DNA of 11,893 nucleotides, taken from NCBI GenBank assembly GCA_947632275.1, contig CANROR010000031.1:1-11893 (forward strand). Reading direction: 5' to 3'. Positions 6,851-11,893 of the stretch are shown in pieces (position 1 is the first letter of the stretch; every line of letters starts with the position of its first letter). Both the position numbers and the translations under genes were made by a program. This stretch comes from an uncultured Bacilli bacterium. Lineage in GTDB: Bacteria > Bacillota_I > Bacilli_A > RF39 > UBA660. The notes under the pieces were generated by a model, which saw only the letters and a program-made list of their open reading frames with translations, was not told the origin of the DNA and ran no database searches.

Positions 6851-7312
6851 ATGGAAAATAATGAATTAATTGAATATGAAGCTAAAGTTTCGCATATTCT
6901 TTCTTTAATAACTAAAGCAGGGATTTCGCCAGAAGAAGAAACGGAACTGGTAAATTTTATTGAAGATTATTGGCATAAATATGATATTTTTACTAACGAA
7001 GAAATTGTTCCCGAGAATGTCTGGAAAAGTGTTGGTAAAGGTAAAATTGTTATTGTCGAAGCTTATAAATTAACTACTCCCGGAGCCAGAATAATTACGG
7101 ATGAATTTACGAAAAGAATTGAAGATGACACGCGGAATAATCAAAATAAAGGCGCCAAATTGGTGCGCATAAATCCTAATGGTAACACATTACCTAATAA
7201 CGAAAATGATCAAAATTTAGATATTGCTGGATTTACTAACGTTCTAGCAATTGTCACGATTACATTGGTCTTAGGCTTAGTTCTGGCCGCGTTTATAATT
7301 GGTTCCAAATAA
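6851..7312 (+). CDS. Small tail-anchored membrane protein of unknown function
   Basis: A 153-residue protein that I do not recognise. Residues 1-105 are soluble and charged, with a helical start (about 5-40), a VWKSVGKGKIVIVEAYKL segment and TPGARIITDEFTKRI. Residues 106-125 form an Asn-rich linker. Residues 127-150 are a strong hydrophobic helix (VLAIVTITLVLGLVLAAFII) ending in just GSK. With no N-terminal signal this is a tail-anchored topology, leaving the soluble domain in the cytoplasm. The ATG at 6851 has AGGAGTGA upstream and its own promoter. It is divergent from sufB, with abutting -35 boxes, and convergent with rubrerythrin across a shared terminator. Placement between an Fe-S and a peroxide-defence gene is suggestive only. 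Confidence 0.85.
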   Translation: MENNELIEYEAKVSHILSLITKAGISPEEETELVNFIEDYWHKYDIFTNEEIVPENVWKSVGKGKIVIVEAYKLTTPGARIITDEFTKRIEDDTRNNQNKGAKLVRINPNGNTLPNNENDQNLDIAGFTNVLAIVTITLVLGLVLAAFIIGSK

Positions 7313-7334
7313 AAAATGCCAAATGGCATTTTTT
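7311..7334. terminator. Bidirectional intrinsic terminator
   Basis: AAAAAATGCC (7311-7320) and GGCATTTTTT (7325-7334) form a perfect 10-bp stem around a 4-nt AAAT loop. A and T runs sit on both sides. It begins inside the stop codon of the tail-anchored gene and reaches that of rubrerythrin, so it can end both convergent transcripts. Confidence 0.9.
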
Positions 7335-7873
7335 TAATAGTTTTCTTTCTTTAATTCGAAATAACTTTGCGGATGGGCACAAACTGGACAAACAAGTGGT
7401 GCTTCTTTGCCAATAACTACATGGCCACAATTACGGCAAATCCAAATAGCATCGCCTTCTTTAGAAAAGACTAATTTATTATCGATATTTTCAATAAGTT
7501 TCCGATATCTTTCTTCGTGTTCTTTTTCTATTTTAGCAACACCTTCGAATAGATTGGCGATTCTCGTAAATCCTTCTTCCCGAGCAACTTTAGCAAATTC
7601 GGCATACATATCCGTCCATTCATAATTTTCGCCATCAGCCGCATCATGTAAATTTTCTAAAGTTTCAGGAACCTTACCATCATGTAATTCCTTAAACCAC
7701 ATTTTCGCATGTTCTTTTTCATTATTAGCCGTTTCTTCAAAGATGGCCGCGATTTGTTCATAACCATCCTTTTTCGCTTGGGATGCATAATAAGTATACT
7801 TATTACGCGCTTGACTTTCACCAGCGAAAGCCGCCATTAAATTAGCTTCGGTTTTACTACCTTTTAATTCCAT
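7334..7873 (-). CDS. rbr: Rubrerythrin (diiron plus rubredoxin-like domain)
   Basis: A 179-residue rubrerythrin, a cytoplasmic peroxide reductase of anaerobes and microaerobes that takes electrons through rubredoxin. The ferritin-like four-helix domain carries the diiron ligands Glu19 (AGESQARNKY), Glu52 and His55 (NNEKEHAK), Glu82 and Glu85 (GENYEW), and Glu116 and His119 (IEKEH). The C-terminal rubredoxin-like domain has the iron-binding pairs Cys146/Cys149 (CRNCGH) and Cys162/Cys165 (CPVCAHPQ). All key residues are present and the domain order is the classical one. The ATG at 7873 has a full AGGAGGT site 7 nt upstream. A TATAAT box at 7903-7898 lies inside a 10-bp palindrome (7898-7907), but its -35 is weak (TTTATT) and I could not make it a convincing PerR box. 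Transcription may also arrive from the gene upstream. Confidence 0.97.
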   Translation of the reverse strand: MELKGSKTEANLMAAFAGESQARNKYTYYASQAKKDGYEQIAAIFEETANNEKEHAKMWFKELHDGKVPETLENLHDAADGENYEWTDMYAEFAKVAREEGFTRIANLFEGVAKIEKEHEERYRKLIENIDNKLVFSKEGDAIWICRNCGHVVIGKEAPLVCPVCAHPQSYFELKKENY

Positions 7874-7929
7874 TTTTTCTACCTCCTAAACATAATAATT
7901 ATATAATATTTTTCTTTATAAATAAAGTT

Positions 7930-8709
7930 CTAATTTTCAATTATTTCACTGGATACCCAATAATAATGGTCGTCTTCCCACTTAAAGGTATGCATATATT
8001 TTGCTTGATTATCAACTTTAGTTGACGAAAGTTTATTATTACTAAATTTGACATAACGGTTAGGCATAGCCATCCGATCATCATTATAACAAGATCCACT
8101 ATCGCTTTGACATTTAATAAAATAATCATAAATTATTAATGTATTACCATTATCCCGAGTGGCATAACTATCCATCGTTCTTTGCATAAAATACTCATTT
8201 TCGGTAACATTTTCTTCGTAAAAATATACTTCTTTTTGATCATTACTTAAACAACCATTTAAGCGATTAGTTATTTTAAAACTTGTATTTTCAATTTCAA
8301 TATTATTCCCAAACAATTCTTTAATTTGAGCATTAAAAACATCTAAACTAACCTTAGCTAAAGGACTTACTTCGCGCGTATTTATTGCAATCCCCGCTTC
8401 TTGCAAATCCGTCATTTGTAAATCACTAATTAATTTATTTTCTTCTTTTAATTTATAATAAGCCATTGTAGCTACATAATCATAAGAAATTTTATCATAA
8501 TCGGTCTTAAAACCACTATAAATAGTATATCGGCTTAAATATTTATCATCTTTTATACTTTGATATATTTTTTCAACATCGCTATCCGTTACTTTTAAAG
8601 TGCTAATTGGAGTTTTACTTTCAAAATTGAAGACTGTAAAAAACATCCAAATAAGAAAAGTAAGCATAATACAAACCCCTAAAACAACTAAGATTTTTTC
8701 ATTTTTCAT
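7930..8709 (-). CDS. Membrane-anchored extracellular protein of unknown function
   Basis: A 259-residue protein with one N-terminal membrane anchor (about 5-27, ILVVLGVCIMLTFLIWMFF). No lipobox is convincing, so it is probably anchored by the uncleaved helix with about 230 residues outside. The outer part mixes a helical section with a Tyr-rich, likely beta-strand C-terminal half. Cys200 and Cys207 (KCQSDSGSCY) plus Cys153 could form disulfides. The frame extends to TTG 8721, but I choose ATG 8709, where GGTGAT sits 4 nt upstream, the same spacing as at murD and sufB. It lies directly downstream of the Pro-rich/Ig-like gene, behind a terminator-like hairpin, with no room for its own promoter in between. 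A joint envelope role with that neighbour is plausible but unproven. Confidence 0.82.
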   Translation of the reverse strand: MKNEKILVVLGVCIMLTFLIWMFFTVFNFESKTPISTLKVTDSDVEKIYQSIKDDKYLSRYTIYSGFKTDYDKISYDYVATMAYYKLKEENKLISDLQMTDLQEAGIAINTREVSPLAKVSLDVFNAQIKELFGNNIEIENTSFKITNRLNGCLSNDQKEVYFYEENVTENEYFMQRTMDSYATRDNGNTLIIYDYFIKCQSDSGSCYNDDRMAMPNRYVKFSNNKLSSTKVDNQAKYMHTFKWEDDHYYWVSSEIIEN

Positions 8710-8734
8710 TTTCATCACCAATTATTTTTTGAAG

Positions 8735-8756
8735 AAAAAAGACATTTTGCAATGTC
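8735..8756 (-). terminator. Terminator or attenuator between the two envelope genes
   Basis: On the minus strand GACATT and AATGTC (8756-8751 and 8746-8741) form a 6-bp stem with a GCAA loop, followed by TTTTTTCTTC. It overlaps the TGA stop codon of the upstream gene. The next gene starts only about 30 nt later, so termination is probably partial or regulated. Confidence 0.7.
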
Positions 8757-10128
8757 ATTGTTCCATCGTAAATTCATATTCTTTACTTAAATAATAATTA
8801 CTTATTTCAGCATATGCTTTTGGGAAAGTACCACCAAATTCATTGTTTAAAATATCACTAGTTAAATCCATTTTGATAGTTAAAACATGATTTTGATCAT
8901 CATATATACCAGTACCCGTTATATTGTTATAAGTAATTGTTTTTTCTCTATTACCAACTGCTTTTTCATAATCATCAACATTAGCAAAAGTAAATTCATA
9001 TACCCGATAAGCATTTCCCGTAAATTCATTACTATTATTTATGGCTATTTTATCAGTAACTTTCATATTATCCGTAGTTTTACTATAAGAAAATAATATT
9101 TTAAAATCTTCAATAACTACTAAGGTACTATTAATTTTACTTGTATTTTGATCTTTGTCAGTTATAACTAATGGAACATCATAAGTTCCTGCCGTTTTTA
9201 CTGTACTATTAATATCAAAACCTTCATCAAAGGCATAAGTACATTCGGTACCACTGCAAGTGTCTGCTACTACGAATTTTTCGGCCGTAATATTTGAAGT
9301 ATTTTCCGTAGCAACTCCGGTATAAACATCTTTAGTCATTACCGTTAAATTAGTATTATTTATAACAATAATATTACCTTCAAAAGAATCATTACCACAT
9401 TTAATTGTATATTTATAGTTACCCGCGGTCGTTACATCAACATTACTAGTATCTAGACTACAATTTTTCGGATCCGTACCGCTAAAAGTTGCATAATCTG
9501 CTAAATTACTAGATAAAACACTGTTAGCTTCTATTTCCAAATTTTGAGGATTAACACTAATTTTTGAAGTTGGTTTTTGACCTAAAGATAAATAATAATA
9601 TACCCCATAAGCAATCGCGGCAAGTAAAGCCACAATTAATAAAATAAAGACAATTTTATTCATACCCTTTTTAGGTTTCTTCTCTTCTTGATTTGGTACT
9701 TCCGTTCCAACATTAGCAACTTTTGGGGATTCGACAAAACCATTACTATTAATATTATTATTAGTTGTTGAAGTATTAGTAGTTCCCGGGATTGGTTGCG
9801 CAATTGGATCCAAAGCAACTGGTGTTGGCGTTGGTGTCGGATTACTATTAACACTAGGATTTAATGGTTCAGGTGCACTGCCAACTTCCGGCGTCGGATT
9901 AACCACATTTTCGGGTGCCGGTGCAGTTGGTGCAACTGGTGGAACCGGATTATCAACCGGTGGATTTACTGGTCCTGCAACCTCAGGATTAACAGGCCCC
10001 GCAACTTCGGGTGCAACAGGTTCGGGATTTGCAACTTCTGGTGTTGAATTAGGTACCGCACCTAAAGGAGTAGCCTCAAAACTACTATTATTGTCTGGAT
10101 TTAGATTTGTTTGATTTTCATTATTCAC
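8755..10128 (-). CDS. Pro-rich type II membrane protein with extracellular Ig-like repeats
   Basis: A 457-residue protein in three parts. Residues 1-150 are low-complexity, with about 30 prolines between 11 and 114 and a perfect tandem PEVAGPVN repeat (40-55). There is no signal peptide. A basic KKPKKGMNK (150-158) precedes one membrane helix (158-180), so the Pro-rich part should be cytoplasmic and the C-terminus outside. Outside, residues 189-256 and 261-339 resemble bacterial Ig-like repeats (TTAGNYKYTI and KTAGTYDVPLVI strands), each with a Cys pair (223/244 and 291/296). A last, different domain spans 340-457. The start is GTG at 10128 with AAGGGGCTGAT upstream. It ends in TGA. It has its own promoter overlapping the end of murD. 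Function is unknown; an envelope or division-site role is speculation. Confidence 0.88.
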   Translation of the reverse strand: MNNENQTNLNPDNNSSFEATPLGAVPNSTPEVANPEPVAPEVAGPVNPEVAGPVNPPVDNPVPPVAPTAPAPENVVNPTPEVGSAPEPLNPSVNSNPTPTPTPVALDPIAQPIPGTTNTSTTNNNINSNGFVESPKVANVGTEVPNQEEKKPKKGMNKIVFILLIVALLAAIAYGVYYYLSLGQKPTSKISVNPQNLEIEANSVLSSNLADYATFSGTDPKNCSLDTSNVDVTTAGNYKYTIKCGNDSFEGNIIVINNTNLTVMTKDVYTGVATENTSNITAEKFVVADTCSGTECTYAFDEGFDINSTVKTAGTYDVPLVITDKDQNTSKINSTLVVIEDFKILFSYSKTTDNMKVTDKIAINNSNEFTGNAYRVYEFTFANVDDYEKAVGNREKTITYNNITGTGIYDDQNHVLTIKMDLTSDILNNEFGGTFPKAYAEISNYYLSKEYEFTMEQ

Positions 10129-10162
10129 TTAAATCAGCCCCTTATTATCAAACTATACCATA

Positions 10163-10191
10163 ATTATACATTTTCTATTTTATTTTTGCAA
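10163..10191 (-). promoter_or_regulatory. Promoter of the Pro-rich/Ig-like protein gene
   Basis: On the minus strand TTGCAA (10191-10186), 17 nt and a perfect TATAAT (10168-10163) lie across the 3' end of murD. A second, extended -10-like TGGTATAGT sits just downstream. The gene can therefore be expressed independently of murD, though read-through from murD is also possible because no terminator separates them. Confidence 0.75.
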
Positions 10192-11494
10192 CAATATTTT
10201 TAAATTCATCGCCCCGATCTTCAAACTTGACATAAAAATCTTGCGAAGAACTCGCCGGCGACAATAAGACTACATCCCCTTTTTCGACATTTTCTAGTAT
10301 TTTAGCCATCGCCTTTTCTAAAGTTTTAGCTAAATAATATTCTTTCTTCATTTCTTCGGCATATTCACATACTCTTTGAGCCGTCGAACCAACCCCATAG
10401 ATATATTTAACATTTGCCATATAAGGATCTAAATCATGAAAATCTTGATTTCGTTCAACGCCCCCTAAAATAAGATGAATAGGTTGCTTAAAGGTTTTTA
10501 AAGCCGTAATGGTTGCCGCCGTATTGGTTGACTTCGAATCATTATAATAACTTACGCCATTTACTTCTCTAACCAATTCTAAACGATGAGCAACACCCCC
10601 GAATTTTTCAAAATAAGCTTTAATTATATCTTTATCCCATTTAAAGTTCTTAACTACTAATAATGTAGCTAAAATATTTTCATAATTATGTTTTCCTTTA
10701 ACTAAAATATCATCTAAATCTAATACTTTTTCTTTATTTATATATATCCCATCTTCATTATAAAAGTTTTCTTCATCATTAAAATAAATTTTAGAAGATC
10801 TAATATTTTGACTTATTTCTAAACTATCTAAGTTGCTTTTATTAAGAATAGCAATATTACTTGATTCATGTAAATTAAATATTTTACTTTTGGCTTTTTT
10901 ATATTTTTCATAAGAACCATGATAATCTAAATGAGCCGGACTAATATTAGTTACCACACTTATATCGGTTTTAAAATCAATAATATCATTTAATTGATGA
11001 TCGGATAGTTCTAAAACTAAAATATCGCCTTCTTTAATATCACCCACTATTTGGGATAAAGGCATACCAATATTGCCACCCAAAACAACGGGTAAACCTA
11101 AAGCTTTTAACAATTCATAAATCATCGTTGTTACCGTTGTTTTACCATTAGAACCAGTGATGCCAATTATTTTAACATCACGAGGCAAAAAATGATAAGC
11201 CACTTCAATTTCATTAACTAACTTTATTCCTAATTCATTTATTTTTTGAACAATTTCACTCGTGGCCATAATTGCCGGATTTTTAATAATTACATCATAT
11301 TCTTTATTTATTAAATCAATTTGGTTATTCGTAATAACAATTTTAACACCCAATTCTTTTAATTCTTGTTCATCAGACTCATTTAAAGGTTTCATATCAC
11401 TTAACGTTAAATCATTTTTCAAAGCCAATAATTTGGCTACCGCGATGCCACTTCGAGCGGCTCCCAAAATCAATATTTTTTTGTTTTCATACAT
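10175..11494 (-). CDS. murD: UDP-N-acetylmuramoyl-L-alanine--D-glutamate ligase
   Basis: A 439-residue Mur ligase that adds D-Glu to UDP-MurNAc-L-Ala in cytoplasmic peptidoglycan precursor synthesis, using ATP. The N-terminal Rossmann-like domain starts ILILGAARSG. The ATP loop GSNGKTT is at 114-120. NISPAHLDYHGSYEKY leads to Lys202, the expected carbamylated lysine. The C-terminal domain has YYNDSKSTNTAA (KSTN 321-324), GGVERNQDF and LLSPASSSQDFY-KFEDRG. Length is normal. ELSDHQL replaces the commoner ELSSFQL, a variant rather than damage. The ATG at 11494 has GGTGAT 5 nt upstream and a strong promoter. It stands outside a visible mur/mra/fts cluster: upstream is non-coding DNA and a divergent gene. 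Its presence implies the organism makes a cell wall, unlike true mycoplasmas. Confidence 0.97.
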   Translation of the reverse strand: MYENKKILILGAARSGIAVAKLLALKNDLTLSDMKPLNESDEQELKELGVKIVITNNQIDLINKEYDVIIKNPAIMATSEIVQKINELGIKLVNEIEVAYHFLPRDVKIIGITGSNGKTTVTTMIYELLKALGLPVVLGGNIGMPLSQIVGDIKEGDILVLELSDHQLNDIIDFKTDISVVTNISPAHLDYHGSYEKYKKAKSKIFNLHESSNIAILNKSNLDSLEISQNIRSSKIYFNDEENFYNEDGIYINKEKVLDLDDILVKGKHNYENILATLLVVKNFKWDKDIIKAYFEKFGGVAHRLELVREVNGVSYYNDSKSTNTAATITALKTFKQPIHLILGGVERNQDFHDLDPYMANVKYIYGVGSTAQRVCEYAEEMKKEYYLAKTLEKAMAKILENVEKGDVVLLSPASSSQDFYVKFEDRGDEFKNIVAKIK

Positions 11495-11511
11495 GAAATA
11501 TCACCAATATA

Positions 11512-11540
11512 ATTATATTATTTAGTCCTGCTTTATGCAA
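11512..11540 (-). promoter_or_regulatory. Promoter of murD
   Basis: On the minus strand TTGCAT (11540-11535), 17 nt and a perfect TATAAT (11517-11512) precede murD. Transcription would start near 11505, giving a leader of only about 11 nt that holds the GGTGAT ribosome-binding site. The structured DNA further upstream is therefore not needed as a murD leader. Confidence 0.8.
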
Positions 11541-11587
11541 ATTATTTTAAAACTTTATTTTTAGCATATCTTAAGTAAATTTTGAAA

Positions 11588-11630
11588 GCACCACGCCTGC
11601 CTCGCACCGTAAAGGAGCGCAGACAGGCGC
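11588..11630 (-). ncRNA. GC-rich hairpin, part of a possible small RNA
   Basis: This 43-nt stretch has about 30 G or C bases, against roughly 30% G+C around it. It folds into a long hairpin: arms 11593-11602 and 11621-11630 (10 bp), one bulged base at 11603, a 4-bp inner stem (11604-11607 with 11617-11620) and a 9-nt loop. Three positions are not Watson-Crick pairs. Read on the minus strand all three are G-U pairs; on the plus strand all three are A-C mismatches. That favours a minus-strand RNA. I see no match to SRP RNA, RNase P RNA, tmRNA, 6S RNA, T-box or a common riboswitch, and I could not find its promoter or end. The broader region 11541-11730 holds no convincing gene. Confidence 0.45.
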
Positions 11631-11730
11631 AACTTGTCCTTTTTCTAGTTTTTCACCATTTTTTTCTTTTCCTACCCCGTTTATACTCCCAATGTGAACT
11701 TATAACCCGACAGTTTTTTGTTTTATTTAA

Positions 11731-11771
11731 AAAAGGTATTTGGTTTGTCCAAATGCCTTTTGTTTCTTATA
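11731..11771 (+). terminator. Intrinsic terminator in the non-coding right-end region
   Basis: A 13-bp stem (11731-11743 with 11749-11761), 5-nt loop and following TTTTGTTTCTT. Its only non-Watson-Crick position (11737 with 11755) is a U-G pair on the plus strand but an A-C mismatch on the minus strand, so the plus direction fits better. On the minus strand it would be followed by six T, so it could also work that way. No plus-strand gene precedes it, which suggests an unannotated plus-strand transcript or a barrier protecting the gene at 11831. Confidence 0.65.
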
Positions 11772-11774
11772 TTG

Positions 11775-11833
11775 CATAAAACAACTCTTTTTGTTATTAT
11801 TTATTTGAAATCATAAAAAGGAGTTGTTTTATG
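11775..11833 (+). promoter_or_regulatory. Long hairpin burying the ribosome-binding site and start codon
   Basis: The 13-nt arm CATAAAACAACTC (11775-11787) pairs perfectly with GAGTTGTTTTATG (11821-11833), which contains half the Shine-Dalgarno and the ATG itself. After one bulged G (11820), TTTTT (11788-11792) pairs with AAAAA (11815-11819), the rest of the AAAAAGGAG site. The loop is 22 nt of mostly A and T. In an RNA this would block translation of the gene at 11831. It could act as a translational switch, or protect against read-through as seen in some insertion-sequence transposase genes. Confidence 0.6.
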
Positions 11834-11893
11834 TTTAAATTATATGATAATTATCATACTTTTGTAAAGAATTTTCATAAATTTTTTTCTTCT
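11831..11893 (+). CDS. Start of a gene cut by the window edge, possibly a transposase
   Basis: An open frame begins at ATG 11831 and is still open after 21 codons at the window end (MFKLYDNYHTFVKNFHKFF...). A strong AAAAAGGAG lies 7 nt upstream, which argues for a real start. The first residues recall the N-terminus of DDE transposases in gut Firmicutes that begin with a Tyr-, Phe- and Lys-rich FVKNF-type stretch, but 21 residues cannot settle this. The hairpin over its start codon would fit a transposase guarded against read-through transcription. No terminal repeat or target duplication can be tested within the window. Any other function is equally open. Confidence 0.5.
   Translation, partial: MFKLYDNYHTFVKNFHKFFSS

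Noticed and set aside
7898..7907. Possible PerR or Fur box at the rubrerythrin promoter
   Set aside because: Only a 10-bp AT palindrome (ATTATATAAT) is present; it does not fit the 7-1-7 PerR consensus and such palindromes arise easily in AT-rich DNA.
7914..7927. Hairpin CTTTAT/ATAAAG between the 7930-8709 gene and rubrerythrin as a terminator
   Set aside because: It is six nearly all A-T pairs with a two-base loop and, in the gene direction, is followed by A rather than T.
9660..9854. 64-codon minus-strand frame inside the Pro-rich gene
   Set aside because: It is an out-of-frame reading of the repetitive Pro/Thr/Asn codons; the product is low complexity and has no start signal.
11582..11779. 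65-codon plus-strand open frame starting at TTG
   Set aside because: It has no ribosome-binding site, an unusual Arg-, Phe- and Leu-heavy composition, and runs through the GC-rich hairpin and the terminator.

Overview
The window looks like a chromosomal segment from an AT-rich, low-GC Gram-positive bacterium, probably an uncultured host-associated member of the Bacilli (RF39-like or a related Mollicutes-like lineage). The evidence is the very AT-rich DNA, Bacillus-type Shine-Dalgarno sequences (GGAGG or GGTGAT), short intrinsic terminators, and the gene set (typA, sufB, murD, rubrerythrin, a short ssb). The gene at 8755-10128 ends in TGA and Trp is read from TGG, so the genetic code is the standard bacterial one, not the Mycoplasma code. 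The lineage name is an inference.

Layout from left to right. A terminator at 38-65 closes a minus-strand operon of typA (BipA GTPase) and an MscS-family channel. Upstream of typA, on the same strand, is a membrane-anchored protein that looks like a polysaccharide deacetylase fold without catalytic residues and without any histidine. A divergent plus-strand gene (3640-4569) encodes an unrecognised all-helical protein. It collides tail to tail with an XRE-type repressor gene, the two stop codons sharing one CTAG. Upstream of the repressor come a short ssb and a stand-alone sufB, each with its own promoter. sufB and a small tail-anchored protein gene are divergent, with directly abutting -35 boxes. 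The tail-anchored gene and rubrerythrin converge on a shared bidirectional terminator. The last block, all minus strand, is murD, then a large Pro-rich/Ig-like membrane protein, then a small membrane-anchored protein behind a terminator-like hairpin, then rubrerythrin.

The right end (11541-11830) has no convincing protein gene but is the most structured non-coding DNA in the window. It holds a GC-rich hairpin (about 70% G+C) whose base-pair exceptions are all G-U on the minus strand, a separate terminator hairpin, and a long hairpin that buries the ribosome-binding site and start codon of a plus-strand gene running off the edge.

Functional themes: ribosome-associated GTPase and osmotic protection (typA, MscS channel); Fe-S assembly and peroxide defence (sufB, rubrerythrin); cell envelope (murD, the Ig-like protein, the small anchored protein, the deacetylase-like protein). 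No complete mobile element, CRISPR array, tRNA or rRNA is visible. The strongest candidates for something undescribed are the right-end structured region and the inactive deacetylase-like protein.
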